Counted from the stretch's first letter, positions 1 to 9,560 are shown. The stretch: DNA of 64,000 nt from Deltaproteobacteria bacterium (GCA_022711595.1 JAKLET010000012.1:1-64000), one strand, 5' to 3'. Notes: generated by a model from the letters alone, not told the origin. Translations and numbers: made by a program.

Positions 1-2
1 GT

Positions 3-467
3 TCGATGGGACTTGTGGCTGACAGCATTGATATGCTGGCTGACAGCATCGTCTACGGCCTTTCATTGCTTGCGGTGGGAGGGACCGCCGCGCGTAAGAA
101 GAAGATCGCGGGTGCGGCTGGTTATTTCCAGATGGTACTGGCCGCCCTGGGTTTCATTGAGGTTGTCCGCCGCTTTATGGGACATGGGGGAATCCCGGAC
201 TTTCACACGATGATCGGCGTGTCCCTCCTGGCCCTTGCGGGTAATGCCGCCTGCCTGTACCTGCTTCAAAGATCAAGGAGCCGGGAGGTTCACATGCAGG
301 CGAGCGTGATCTTCACGTCCATGGATGTCATCGCGAACATCGGTGTCATTGCGGCGGGCGCGCTGGTGTATGTTACCGGGTCGAAGGCCCCCGATCTGGC
401 AGTGGGAACGGTTGTGTTCGCGCTGGTGAGCAGGGGAGCGTACAGGATCCTTCAACTGTCGAAATGA
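3..467 (+). CDS. Cation diffusion facilitator (CDF) family transporter, 3' part only
   Basis: The frame is already open at the window edge, so this is the 3' end of a gene that began upstream. The visible part opens with LVADSIDMLADSIVYG, the second-helix motif of CDF transporters whose aspartates bind the exported divalent metal. A later HMQASVIFTSMDVIAN segment resembles the fifth helix, which carries the second metal-binding pair. About five membrane helices are visible and the protein ends right after the last one, so the usual cytoplasmic C-terminal dimerisation domain is absent. Inner-membrane metal/proton antiport is inferred; the metal cannot be told. Confidence 0.72.
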   Translation, partial: SMGLVADSIDMLADSIVYGLSLLAVGGTAARKKKIAGAAGYFQMVLAALGFIEVVRRFMGHGGIPDFHTMIGVSLLALAGNAACLYLLQRSRSREVHMQASVIFTSMDVIANIGVIAAGALVYVTGSKAPDLAVGTVVFALVSRGAYRILQLSK

Positions 468-557
468 TAATGGCCGCTTTTTCCTGCCCACCTGGGGAAG
501 GGGGCGCGCGGGGAGAGTATTAAGATTATCTGAAATAGACACGGGAGGTTATGGCCC

Positions 558-1070
558 ATGCACGGAAAGATAATGATCGCATTGCTTTTATTCATTGCCG
601 GATGCACGGGGATACCCGAAAACATCGAACCGGTAAAAGGGTTCGATGTGAACCGCTATCTGGGGACGTGGTACGAGATAGCGAGGCTGGACCACTCATT
701 TGAGAGGGGTCTCACCATGGTTACTGCCGAGTACAGCCTGCGGGATGACGGCGGTATCGATGTTGTGAACCGGGGGTTCGATCCTCGGAGGAAGACATGG
801 AAAAAGGCTTTTGGAAAGGCATATCTTGTCGCAGGTCCCGGCACCGGCAGGTTGAAGGTGTCCTTCTTCTGGCCTTTTTATGGCGGTTATAATATCATCG
901 ACCTCGATAAGGACAAATATTCTTACGCCCTCGTGTGCGGCCCCGGGAAAAACTACCTGTGGCTGCTTGCAAGGCAGCCGAAGATGGAGGAGTCCACGAA
1001 GGCCCGCTTGATCATGAAGGCCAAAGTCCTGGGATTTGATACGGACAGGCTGATCTTCGTGGAACATTAA
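558..1070 (+). CDS. blc: Outer-membrane lipoprotein, lipocalin family (Blc-like)
   Basis: A 170-residue protein with a lipoprotein signal (LLLFIAGC, cysteine at residue 16), then the lipocalin signature GTWYEIARLDHSFERG near residues 36-51. A run of alternating beta strands and the typical bacterial lipocalin end with NYLWLLARQP follow. Bacterial lipocalins of this type sit in the outer membrane and bind fatty acids or lysophospholipids, probably for membrane repair; that role is known for the family, not shown here. The start is supported by GGGAGG about ten bases upstream. It stands alone between the transporter and pcnB, all on the same strand. Confidence 0.88.
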   Translation: MHGKIMIALLLFIAGCTGIPENIEPVKGFDVNRYLGTWYEIARLDHSFERGLTMVTAEYSLRDDGGIDVVNRGFDPRRKTWKKAFGKAYLVAGPGTGRLKVSFFWPFYGGYNIIDLDKDKYSYALVCGPGKNYLWLLARQPKMEESTKARLIMKAKVLGFDTDRLIFVEH

Positions 1071-1158
1071 GGTTCCTGTCCACGCTCTGAAAATCCTCCA
1101 AACCTGTCTTAAGCGGTTTTGGCCCGCGCTGCTCTTTGATTTTTTGACCGGTTATGTT

Positions 1159-2502
1159 ATGTTGATGCGCATGGAGCCAAGGATCGTTCCCCGGAAAGAG
1201 CACCGCATTTCACGAAAGCAGATGAGCCCAAATGCCCTGCGCACGCTTTACCGGCTCCATTCACGCGGATTTATCGCCTATCTGGTGGGCGGGTGTGTCC
1301 GTGATCTGCTCCTGGGGCGGCAGCCAAAGGACTTCGACATAGGCACGAACGCCACGCCCGGCCAGATCAAAAGGCTTTTTCGCAACTGCCGCCTCATAGG
1401 CCGCCGTTTCAGGTTGGCCCACCTGCGTTTTCAGGACGAGATCGTGGAAGTGTCCACATTCAGACGGGCCGCAGTTCCTTCCGACAATGCGGACATTGAA
1501 GATGAAGACCAGAACAAACGACGTCCTTACCATGTCAAGGATGAGAACGGAATGGTTCTCATTGACAACATATTCGGAACACCCGAGGAGGACGCTCTCC
1601 GCCGCGACTTCACCATTAACGCACTTGCCTACAACATAGCGGATGCTTCGGTCATCGATTACAGCACCGGCCTTTCCGACCTCAGGCAGCGGCTGATCCG
1701 CTCTATCGGCGACCCGCGTGTCAGGTTCACGGAAGATCCAGTGCGGATGCTGCGTGCCGTCCGCTTTGCCGCATCCCACGGTTTTGAAATAGAGAACGAT
1801 GCCTGGGAAAATATTTGCGAGCTCTCTTCCACTATCTCGCGTGTTTCACCATCAAGGCTTTATGAGGAGATACAGAAGCTGTTTCTCCTTGGCTCTGCCG
1901 GGCCGGCCTTCATTCTTCTGGACAAGAGCGGGCTTCTTGCCGCGCTTTTCCCCGGTCTGGCTGCCTGGATCCGGGAAGATGATCGCCGCTTTCAATTGCT
2001 GGCCGATAACCTGGAATGTCTCGACCAGTTGTATCGGAGAGGCACACCTTCGTCACCCGCATTCTTCCTGTCGGCGCTTTTCGGCCCCGGCATAGAGGAG
2101 GATGCGTTCAAGCGCCACCGTGATGGCATCCCGCATCGGCAGGCTATGGATGAAATGTGCGCAAATTTTATGAAAGAGATCTCCGGGACCGCGCACATCC
2201 CGGGGAAAGTAGGCGGTCGTTTGTGCGCCATCCTGACCCTCCAGAGTTCCCTGCACAGAATGCCGCCGCGGAAGCCCGCTTCCATAGCCGGCAGGCCAGA
2301 GTTCATGGACGCCCTGGCGTATCTGCGTATGGCGGCGCAGGCGAAGAACGAATATCGAACCCCCCTGGAGTGGTGGGAGACGTACCTCCTTGAGACCCCT
2401 CCCGCCGGGTCTACAGACTTGCCAACCGATGAAGCCCCGGAAAAAAAACGAAAAAGGAGACGGCGCAAACCCCGCCGGGCCCGCAAGACCGAGAATCCGT
2501 AA
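1159..2502 (+). CDS. pcnB: Poly(A) polymerase / CCA-adding-type nucleotidyltransferase (PcnB)
   Basis: The nucleotidyltransferase head is clear: VGGCVRDLLLG followed by the metal-binding pair in KDFDIGTNATP, then LFRNCRLIGRRFRLAH, which is characteristic of PcnB rather than of dedicated CCA enzymes. RNA-binding head and arginine-rich tail follow (C-terminal EKKRKRRRRKPRRARK). The enzyme adds 3' poly(A) tails that promote RNA decay in the cytoplasm. Three in-frame ATGs (1159, 1165, 1171) and an upstream TTG (1144) compete; homology to the E. coli N-terminus begins just after 1171 and no strong ribosome site separates them, so the exact start is uncertain. Confidence 0.9.
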   Translation: MLMRMEPRIVPRKEHRISRKQMSPNALRTLYRLHSRGFIAYLVGGCVRDLLLGRQPKDFDIGTNATPGQIKRLFRNCRLIGRRFRLAHLRFQDEIVEVSTFRRAAVPSDNADIEDEDQNKRRPYHVKDENGMVLIDNIFGTPEEDALRRDFTINALAYNIADASVIDYSTGLSDLRQRLIRSIGDPRVRFTEDPVRMLRAVRFAASHGFEIENDAWENICELSSTISRVSPSRLYEEIQKLFLLGSAGPAFILLDKSGLLAALFPGLAAWIREDDRRFQLLADNLECLDQLYRRGTPSSPAFFLSALFGPGIEEDAFKRHRDGIPHRQAMDEMCANFMKEISGTAHIPGKVGGRLCAILTLQSSLHRMPPRKPASIAGRPEFMDALAYLRMAAQAKNEYRTPLEWWETYLLETPPAGSTDLPTDEAPEKKRKRRRRKPRRARKTENP

Positions 2503-2612
2503 AGCGTAAGGTGTAAAGCGTAAGGCGTAAGGTGTAAAGCGTAAGGCGTAAGGCGTAAAGTGTAAGGCGTGGTATGATCCGGACACATGGATTACACTTC
2601 ACGCTTTACGGC
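2503..2612. repeat. Degenerate 7-nt tandem repeat with inverted partner; likely convergent terminator
   Basis: Directly after the pcnB stop come about nine degenerate copies of a GTAAGGC/GTAAAGC heptamer (2503-2570). An inverted copy at 2592-2610 is complementary to 2547-2565 with only G-T mismatches, giving a long imperfect hairpin. The gap lies between convergent genes, so it may act as a bidirectional terminator. The same heptamer recurs at 17071-17100. Confidence 0.75.
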
Positions 2613-2632
2613 CTTTCCTTACTGTTTTTGTT

Positions 2633-4090
2633 TTACTCCTGCATGGGAGGCTCTTCGCTTTTTGTTTTTTCGACAGGGAGCGCACCTTTGGTGAGATCGT
2701 CTGCCTTACCGACCCAGCCGCCGCCCATCGCCTTGTATATATTGACGATGGCTATGAAAGTGGCGGCGCGCGTGGTCACCGCGCTCAATTCGGCGGGGAA
2801 AAGTTGCTGCTGCGCGTTCAACACCGTGAGGTAAGGCGTGTAGCCGCCCTTGTACTGCAGGTCTGCCAGCCTCGCGTATTCCTTGAAGGAGGCCACTTTT
2901 TTCTGCTCGGCGGCCAGCTGCTGCTGAACCTTCTGGTGCGTGACAAGTGCGTTCTCCGTATCGGCGAAAGCTGCCTGTATCGTCTGCTCATAAGTGAAGA
3001 GCGCGGCCTGCTGCTGGGCGTTTGCCTGCTTGACCTGGCCCAGGATATTGCCTGCCGTGAAGATCGGCCCCGTGACGGTGCCTACGTAATTCCATGTGAA
3101 GCTTGGTCCGAGGAAGAGGTTCGAAAGGTCTTCGCTTGAGCCCCCTGCCGCACCGGTCAGGGAGATGCTGGGAAAGAACAGTGCCCTGGCAGCACCGATC
3201 TGGGCGTTTGCCGCGATGAGGTTATACTCGGCCTGCAGGATGTCAGGCCGCCGTGCGAGGAGGTCGGAAGGCAAACCTGCCGGGACGGGCGGCAGACCGA
3301 GTTCGGCAAGCTTTTTACCCCGCGGTATAGACCCGGGGTTGCGGCCGAGGAGCATGCAAATGGCATTTTCCGTCTGGGCGATCTGGACCTCGATCTGCGG
3401 GATCTGCGCAGCGGCAGTTTCATATTGTGAGCGTGCCTGCTCGACGGTCATCCCGGACACCTGGCCGTATTTGTGCTGCAGCTCGAAGATCCTGACGGAT
3501 TCCGCATAGGTCTTCAGGGTATCACCGGCGATCACAAGCTGCTCGTCGAGCGCGCGCAATTGGATGTAAGAATTCGCCACCTCGGCGGTGAGGGAGAGGA
3601 CCACGCCCCGCCTGGCCTCTACGCTTGCCAGCATATTTGCCTGAGCTGCCTCAGTCAGGCGCCTTAAGCGGCCCCATAGATCGATCTCCCAGCTGGCGCC
3701 TCCCAGGGCCTGAAAATTATTGTATGGATTTGTCGACGGTGTCATCGTCACGTTGTTCTTGGATATTTGATACCTGCCCGAACTTCCGCTGTAACTGAGC
3801 TGGGGGAAGAGGGCCGAGCGTGTCGACATCAGGAGCCCGGCGGCCCGATCGACGTTCGCGGCGGCGACCCTGACGCTTTTGTTGTTGGAAAGCGCTGCGG
3901 CAACAAGCTGATCAAGGACTGGGTCGTCGAACTGCTTCCACCATTCGCTGTCGGCGGCCTCGCGTTTCCCGCCGGCTTCCTCGTATCGGTATGCCTGTGG
4001 GACATCGATGACGGGGCGCTTGTAATCAGGGCCGACGGCACATCCGGAGATAAGGAAGACGATTGAAAGAAGGAGCAGCCTTTTGCACAT
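2633..4090 (-). CDS. RND efflux outer-membrane factor, NodT/OprM family lipoprotein
   Basis: A 485-residue outer-membrane channel. The chosen start gives a lipoprotein signal MCKRLLLLSIVFLISGC followed by AVGPDYKRP, the hallmark N-terminus of the NodT/OprM family. Two OEP repeats with long coiled helices follow, e.g. LGGASWEIDLWGRLRR and LLARRPDILQAEYNL. The protein trimerises into a periplasm-spanning tunnel and docks to the pump encoded just upstream, whose stop codon is one base away. A longer frame to 4225 exists but would place charged residues before the signal peptide. It is the last gene of the three-gene efflux operon. Confidence 0.93.
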   Translation of the reverse strand: MCKRLLLLSIVFLISGCAVGPDYKRPVIDVPQAYRYEEAGGKREAADSEWWKQFDDPVLDQLVAAALSNNKSVRVAAANVDRAAGLLMSTRSALFPQLSYSGSSGRYQISKNNVTMTPSTNPYNNFQALGGASWEIDLWGRLRRLTEAAQANMLASVEARRGVVLSLTAEVANSYIQLRALDEQLVIAGDTLKTYAESVRIFELQHKYGQVSGMTVEQARSQYETAAAQIPQIEVQIAQTENAICMLLGRNPGSIPRGKKLAELGLPPVPAGLPSDLLARRPDILQAEYNLIAANAQIGAARALFFPSISLTGAAGGSSEDLSNLFLGPSFTWNYVGTVTGPIFTAGNILGQVKQANAQQQAALFTYEQTIQAAFADTENALVTHQKVQQQLAAEQKKVASFKEYARLADLQYKGGYTPYLTVLNAQQQLFPAELSAVTTRAATFIAIVNIYKAMGGGWVGKADDLTKGALPVEKTKSEEPPMQE

Positions 4091-4091
4091 G

Positions 4092-7000
4092 TCAGTTCCC
4101 CTCCTTGTTCGGCGCCGCTTCTTCCACGGGTGCATCGGGAGGCTTCTTCTCCGGCGGCTCTTTCTTTTTCTTTTTCCCTGAACGTTCGGCCAGTCCGTCA
4201 AAGATATAGAAGAACAGCGGGACAAAGAGCATCGCCAGCGTTGTTTCGCCGATCATGCCCCCGATGATGCCCGTGCCGATGGAGTGGCGCGCGTTGGCAC
4301 CCGCGCCGGTGGCGATGGCAAGGGGCAGCACACCGAAGATGAAGGCGAGAGAGGTCATGATGATCGGACGCAGGCGTTCTTCGCCTGCCTGGATCGTGGC
4401 GTCCATGATGGACAGTCCCTGTTTGCGCAGATCCGATGCGAAGGCGACGCGGAGCACGGCGTTCTTTGCCCCCAGGCCGATGAGCACCAGCAGGCCTATC
4501 TGGAAATAAACGTCATTTTCGAGGCCGCGCATCCAGTTGAAGAACAGGGCGCCAAGGATGCCGAAGGGCACGGCAGTCATGACGGAGCCGGGCATGACCC
4601 ACGATTCGAACTGGGCCGCGAGGATGAGAAAAACGATGACAAGGCCGAAGATGAAGGCGGACGAAGATGTCCCTCCCGATTGCTTTTCCTGGAATGCCAT
4701 GCCGGACCAGGCGAAACCATATCCCTGGGGAAGCACCTCGTTGGCCACTTCCTCCATCGCCTTTATGGCCTCGCCCGAGCTCTTGCCGGCCGCGGCGTTG
4801 CCGGTGATCTGGGCTGCCGGGAAGCCGTTGAAGCGCGGCATCAGGTCGGGTCCCATCGTGTAGTGGGTCGTTACCACGGAAGAGAGAGGCACCATTTCTT
4901 CGTTTCTCGATCTGGTGTAAAGCTTGGTGATGTCCTCGGGGCCTCGCCTGTAAGGCGAATCGGACTGGAGGGTGACGTTCCAGACCCGGCTGTACTGATT
5001 GAACTGGCTTACCACAATGGAGCCGAACTGTGCCTGCAGGGCGCTGTAGATATCCTGAACGGGCACATTGAGGAGCATCGCCTTGGACCGGTCCACGTCG
5101 GCCCTGATCTGCTGTGATGAAGCCCTGAAGGTCGAATTGAGGCCGCTGAGATCCGGCCGCGTGCGGGCCTTTGCAAGAAATTGCTGGGTGACTTCATAAA
5201 GGCGTCCCGGATCTCCTGCAACCTTGTCCTGGATCCAGAACTCGAACCCTCCTGTTGTGCCGATCCCGGGTATCGCCGGAGGTGCTATGGGTATGACGAC
5301 CCCCGTTTCTATCTTTGCCGCCTCACGGGCTACTGCCATGATGACGGCCTTCGCGTTCTCCTCTTTGGCGCGTTTCAATGATGAATAGCGTTCCTTGAAG
5401 TCCTTGAGCGTGACGAAGAACGTGGCCGCGTTCGGTTTGTACTGGCTGTCGATGAGGCTGAAGCCGTTAACGATGGTCCTGTCGGCCACCGCGGGATGTT
5501 TCGCGAATATCTGGTCCACGAGGTCCGAGGTCTGTGAGGTCCGCTTCAGGCTGGCCGCGTCGGGCATGATGATCGTTGCCATCAGGTAGCCCTGGTCTTC
5601 ATTGGGTACGAAGCTTGTCGGTATCGCGTGGAAGAGGTAAAGGAGAACCCCGATGAGAAAGGCCAGGACACCGAAGGCGATGGTCATCCGTTTTATCATG
5701 AGCACCACGGCCTCACCGAAGCCGACGGTGAAACGGTCAAAGCCGTGGTTGAACCAGGCGAAGAAGCGGTTCAAATAACGGAAGATGCCCCTCTGGGGTG
5801 GAGAAGTGTGTTTCAGCATTATGGCACACATTGCCGGTGTGAGGGTGAGGGCCACAAACCCGGAGAGGGCGACGGAGATGACGATGGTTATCGCGAACTG
5901 CTTGTAGAGCTGCCCCGTGGTGCCGGGGAGAAATGCCGCGGGGATGAAGACCGAGGCCATGACCAGCACGACCGCGATGAGCGAGGTGCCGATCTCTTCC
6001 ATGGCCTTGATCGTGGCCTCTTTCGGGGGCAGACCTTTCTTGACCATGTTGCGCTCCACGTTCTCCACGACGACGATGGCGTCATCCACGACCATCCCGA
6101 TGGCAAGAACGACACCGAAAAGGGTCAGCAGGTTGATAGAGAACCCGAGAGCGAGCATGCCGCAGAATGTGCCTATAAGGGAAACGAATATGGCGACGGT
6201 GCAGATGATCGTGGGGCGGAAGCTCTGGAGAAAGAGATAGACGACGAAAATGACCAGCAGGACCGCCTCGAAGAGGGTATGGACGACCTCCTCGATGGAG
6301 ATACGGACAAAATCTGTAGTGTCCAGGGAGATCTTGTAGTCCATGCCGTCGGGCATCGATTTTTTCAGCTCCTCCATGGTCTTTCGGACGGCCTTGGAGA
6401 CATCGAGCCCGTTGACCCCGGGCTGCTGGTAAACCCCGATGGGGGTTGCGCTGATCCCGTTTATCTTATTGTCGTCTATATATTGCTTGCGGCCCACTTC
6501 GGCGCGGGCCACGTCCCCGATCTTGACAATGGCGCTGCCGTCCCGGCTTGCCCTGAGTATGATGTCCTCATACTGTTTGGGGGTCATGAAGGGCGCCTGG
6601 GTTACCACGGGCAGGGTCAGCTGCACCTTGTCATCGCTCGGCTGCTGGCCTACCTGTCCCGCTCCCCAGAGCGCGTTCTGCTTGGCCACCGCCTGCTGGA
6701 TATCGCTTGTGGTGATCCCGAGGGAAGCCATCCTGTCGGGGTTCATCCAGATGCGCATGGCCTGGTCGGGCACGCCGAAGATCTGTGCCTGGCCGGCACC
6801 TTCGACCCTCTTGATCGCGTCCAGTACGTAGACGTTGGCGTAATTGTTGACGTAGTCCGCGCTGTAGCGGCCGTCTTTATTGAAGACCGACAGGATCATC
6901 AGTACATTGGAGGCCTTTTTCTGTACCGAGACCCCATATTGCTGCACCGCGTCGGGAAGCTGCGGCGTTGCGAGATTGACCCTGTTCTGCACCTGGACCT

Positions 7001-7313
7001 GGGCGATGTCGGGGTCGGTGTCCAGGGTGAAATAGACCGTCAGGGTCATCTGGCCGGTGTTGGAACTTGTCGATGTCATGTAGAGCATGTTGTCGACGCC
7101 GTTGACCTGGGCCTCTATGGGGGCGGCGACGGAATCGCTCACGGTCTTCGAGTCGGCCCCGGGATAGGTGGTTGTCACCTGGATCTGCACCGGTGTGATG
7201 GTGGGATACTGGGACACGGGCAGGGATTTCATCGACACAAGGCCGGCAATGACGATGATGATTGCCACAACTGTCGCAAAAATGGGCCTCTCGATGAAGA
7301 ACCTGGAGAACAT
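4092..7313 (-). CDS. HAE1-family RND multidrug efflux transporter (AcrB/MexB-like)
   Basis: At 1073 residues it has the usual length of the hydrophobe/amphiphile efflux-1 family. It begins FSRFFIERPIFATVVAI, the conserved first helix, and carries the proton-relay aspartate pair in GMVVDDAIVVVENVER in the fourth helix near residue 405. Two large periplasmic loops and twelve helices are evident. The C-terminus has a lysine- and proline-rich tail (GKKKKKEPPEKKPP). It exports drugs, bile-type compounds or solvents using the proton gradient. It sits between adaptor and outer-membrane factor genes with gaps of a few bases, a complete tripartite pump. No adjacent regulator is seen. Confidence 0.96.
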   Translation of the reverse strand: MFSRFFIERPIFATVVAIIIVIAGLVSMKSLPVSQYPTITPVQIQVTTTYPGADSKTVSDSVAAPIEAQVNGVDNMLYMTSTSSNTGQMTLTVYFTLDTDPDIAQVQVQNRVNLATPQLPDAVQQYGVSVQKKASNVLMILSVFNKDGRYSADYVNNYANVYVLDAIKRVEGAGQAQIFGVPDQAMRIWMNPDRMASLGITTSDIQQAVAKQNALWGAGQVGQQPSDDKVQLTLPVVTQAPFMTPKQYEDIILRASRDGSAIVKIGDVARAEVGRKQYIDDNKINGISATPIGVYQQPGVNGLDVSKAVRKTMEELKKSMPDGMDYKISLDTTDFVRISIEEVVHTLFEAVLLVIFVVYLFLQSFRPTIICTVAIFVSLIGTFCGMLALGFSINLLTLFGVVLAIGMVVDDAIVVVENVERNMVKKGLPPKEATIKAMEEIGTSLIAVVLVMASVFIPAAFLPGTTGQLYKQFAITIVISVALSGFVALTLTPAMCAIMLKHTSPPQRGIFRYLNRFFAWFNHGFDRFTVGFGEAVVLMIKRMTIAFGVLAFLIGVLLYLFHAIPTSFVPNEDQGYLMATIIMPDAASLKRTSQTSDLVDQIFAKHPAVADRTIVNGFSLIDSQYKPNAATFFVTLKDFKERYSSLKRAKEENAKAVIMAVAREAAKIETGVVIPIAPPAIPGIGTTGGFEFWIQDKVAGDPGRLYEVTQQFLAKARTRPDLSGLNSTFRASSQQIRADVDRSKAMLLNVPVQDIYSALQAQFGSIVVSQFNQYSRVWNVTLQSDSPYRRGPEDITKLYTRSRNEEMVPLSSVVTTHYTMGPDLMPRFNGFPAAQITGNAAAGKSSGEAIKAMEEVANEVLPQGYGFAWSGMAFQEKQSGGTSSSAFIFGLVIVFLILAAQFESWVMPGSVMTAVPFGILGALFFNWMRGLENDVYFQIGLLVLIGLGAKNAVLRVAFASDLRKQGLSIMDATIQAGEERLRPIIMTSLAFIFGVLPLAIATGAGANARHSIGTGIIGGMIGETTLAMLFVPLFFYIFDGLAERSGKKKKKEPPEKKPPDAPVEEAAPNKEGN

Positions 7314-7316
7314 GCC

Positions 7317-8747
7317 CTACCTCCCCTGCTTGTCGCTGCCAGGTTTGCCGGGCTGTCCCGGTTTCGCGGCAGGTGCCGGGGGTGTCACGGGAGCCTTGCC
7401 GCCCGTTGCCTTGTCCGATACGGTAGGTTTCGCGGCAGGCGTGGGGGGTGTTGCCGTGGTCTTGCTGCTTTCCGTCTTGTCTGGCCCGGCTGGTTTTGTA
7501 TCCGCCGCCGGGGGAGTCGCGGCAGGCTTGTCCCCTGAGGCCGAGTCCGCTCCGGAAGGTTTTTCACCGGCAGCAGGCGGCGCCGCGCCGGCTGAGGATC
7601 TTATCTTTACCGGTTCACCCTGACGGATACGCAGGGTCCCGTCTACGACCACCTGTTCGCCTGGGCGCAGACCGCTGTCGATGAAAACATCGTTGCCAAA
7701 CCAGTCACCCACTGTCACCGGGCGGAACTCGGCTTTTCCGTCAGGGGTTATCACCCACATAAAGTGTCCCTTGGCCCCCTGCTGTACCGCGCGTTGGGGG
7801 ACAAGTATGGCGTTTCGCCGGACAGCGCCTTTCAGGCGGGCACGGACATACTGGTTCGGGCGCAGCACACCTTTCTCGTTCTTGACGCTGGAACGGATAA
7901 GGAAAGTGCCGGTCTTCGCGTTATAGGACGGGGCCGCGAAGGTGATCCTGCCTTTTTCGGAAAAGATGGAGCCGTCGACGAGGACTATCTCGACCTCATA
8001 GTCATCATTTTTTGGGGGGACTATCTGGCCGCTTGCGATCTTGTCGCCGTACCTCTTCATATCGTTCTCGGAAATGCTGAAGTTCACCCACATGGGTGAA
8101 AGGACGGAAACGGTGGTAAGCTGGTTGTTCACCTGGCTGACGTACGCGCCGTCCTGCACCAGGGCGGAGCTTGTGATGCCGTTTATGGGAGATGTTATGG
8201 TGCAGTAGGACAGGTTGAGCCGGGCCATTTCAAGCTGGGCCTTTGCCTGTTCCACTGCCGCCGCCGTGGACTCATAAGAGCCCTTGGCGTCGTCAAGGTC
8301 CTTTTGCGACAGGGCGTTCTGCTCCGCCAGGGGTTTTACACGCTCCAGGTTCATACGGGCAACCTCGTGGGCGGACTTTTGCCTGGCAAGAGCCGCAACG
8401 GCGGAATCCAGCTGGGCCTGGAATGGTTTCTTGTCCATGACGAACAGGACGCTTCCCTTTTTTACAACGGTCCCTTCCGTGTAGACCCTCTTTTCAAGGA
8501 AGCCATTGACCCGTGCCCTTATCTCCACTTCGTGCGAGCTCTGGGTCTGGGCCACAAACTCAGCGACGACCGGAGTATCGGCGGGCACGATCTTCATGGC
8601 CGTGACCTCCACCTCCCCGCCCTGGGGCGGTGCTTTCTTTTTACAGCCTCCAGGAGAAGACAGAACGATCAAAATGGCCGCAAGCATGAAGACCGCCCGG
8701 ACCATGTGGTTTGAAAGGAGGGATTTAAGGGATTTTACATTGATCAT
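7317..8747 (-). CDS. RND efflux periplasmic adaptor subunit (AcrA/MexA-like)
   Basis: First gene of the efflux operon. After an N-terminal membrane segment come the split lipoyl domain (QSSHEVEIRARVNGFL and later NGITSSALVQDGAYV), a helical hairpin and the beta-barrel domain, the standard order for membrane-fusion proteins. The last ~95 residues are an unusual low-complexity tail rich in Pro, Ala, Lys and Thr, absent from typical AcrA; it may span peptidoglycan or be disordered. The start at 8747 is chosen because AAGGGG lies about ten bases before it; an in-frame ATG at 8780 is the alternative. The cysteine near residue 35 lacks a good lipobox. Confidence 0.93.
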   Translation of the reverse strand: MINVKSLKSLLSNHMVRAVFMLAAILIVLSSPGGCKKKAPPQGGEVEVTAMKIVPADTPVVAEFVAQTQSSHEVEIRARVNGFLEKRVYTEGTVVKKGSVLFVMDKKPFQAQLDSAVAALARQKSAHEVARMNLERVKPLAEQNALSQKDLDDAKGSYESTAAAVEQAKAQLEMARLNLSYCTITSPINGITSSALVQDGAYVSQVNNQLTTVSVLSPMWVNFSISENDMKRYGDKIASGQIVPPKNDDYEVEIVLVDGSIFSEKGRITFAAPSYNAKTGTFLIRSSVKNEKGVLRPNQYVRARLKGAVRRNAILVPQRAVQQGAKGHFMWVITPDGKAEFRPVTVGDWFGNDVFIDSGLRPGEQVVVDGTLRIRQGEPVKIRSSAGAAPPAAGEKPSGADSASGDKPAATPPAADTKPAGPDKTESSKTTATPPTPAAKPTVSDKATGGKAPVTPPAPAAKPGQPGKPGSDKQGR

Positions 8748-8870
8748 TAAAAGATACCCCTTTTTCTTATGGATGGGCATAGTGCCGTAAGCCCTTAAGA
8801 ATTAACTGCTTAGTATACCCTTTAGTATTTTATTAAGGCAAGTAGCTTTTTGTAAAGGGTTAAACGATCC

Positions 8871-9014
8871 ATGGCCGCGATGAAGATGAAAGAAGCGGAC
8901 CTCTTTGTCAATCTTGCCGTCCATGGCCGCGAGCTCTTAGCCCGCACCGTTTCAGCGCGCGCCCGCGCCCGGTGGGGAAAGGAAAGATGGCCCCCTGGTA
9001 TGAGAATGGCTTGA
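8871..9014 (+). CDS. Possible 47-residue small protein
   Basis: In the 330-base gap between the efflux operon and the LprI-like gene there is a short frame beginning MAAMKMKEADLFVNLAV and continuing with an Arg/Ala-rich helix. AAAGGG lies upstream at suboptimal distance. The sequence is amphipathic and its codons resemble those of neighbouring genes, but the length gives little statistical support and I do not recognise the family. The element CCATGGCCGCGA occurs both at its start and at 8922 inside it. It could equally be non-coding leader sequence. Confidence 0.25.
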   Translation: MAAMKMKEADLFVNLAVHGRELLARTVSARARARWGKERWPPGMRMA

Positions 9015-9074
9015 ATACCGGTGCCCTTTGAACATATAAATGAAATAGATCAAAAAGGGGAGGAGGGATAGAAT

Positions 9075-9494
9075 ATGATATTTCGATGCCTTGTTATTTT
9101 TCTGGTCCAATTGACCGTTGTGTCTGCAGTTGCCGGGCAGGCCCGCGCGGTCAAGTGCGACCCTGCGGGAAACCAGCAGGAAATGAACGTGTGTGCCGAA
9201 GATGAGTTCAAGAAAGTCGATAAAGAGTTGAACAGGGTATATAATGCCCTGTTGCAAAAGGAAAAGGGCGACCCGCTGTTCATCAGGAAACTTCGTGAAT
9301 CCCAGCAGGCATGGATAAAGTTCAGGGACGCCGAACTGGCTGCTACATATACCTGCGAAGGTTCTGAATCAATGTGCTGGGGCAGCATGTATCCGTTGTG
9401 TTACTACGGGTACAAGGCAAGGCTGACCAGGGAACGCACGAAAAGGTTGAACAAATACCTGGCGGACGGAAGGCCCGCGGACGATTGTCATTGA
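9075..9494 (+). CDS. Secreted LprI-type (DUF1311) lysozyme-inhibitor-like protein
   Basis: A 139-residue exported protein: signal peptide ending near VAGQARA, then the DUF1311 pattern of cysteines with VCAEDEFKKVDKELNRVYNAL, SQQAWIKFRDAEL and a C-terminal cysteine cluster. LprI-family proteins are periplasmic and some inhibit lysozyme; the substrate here is unknown. It starts 14 bases after a GGGGAGGAGGGA purine run and is followed by a convergent signalling gene. It is not in an operon. Confidence 0.82.
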   Translation: MIFRCLVIFLVQLTVVSAVAGQARAVKCDPAGNQQEMNVCAEDEFKKVDKELNRVYNALLQKEKGDPLFIRKLRESQQAWIKFRDAELAATYTCEGSESMCWGSMYPLCYYGYKARLTRERTKRLNKYLADGRPADDCH

Positions 9495-9560
9495 ACCAAA
9501 AAGCCACAGCAAAGCGGTTTCTTTTGCGCGCGTTCATCTGCGGCAGAAGAAAAGAACGGT

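Noticed and set aside
5628-7538. 636-codon open frame on the plus strand opposite the RND pump gene
   Set aside because: It is the antisense shadow of a highly conserved GC-rich gene; composition is His/Asp/Gly-rich without domains, and no ribosome site is present.
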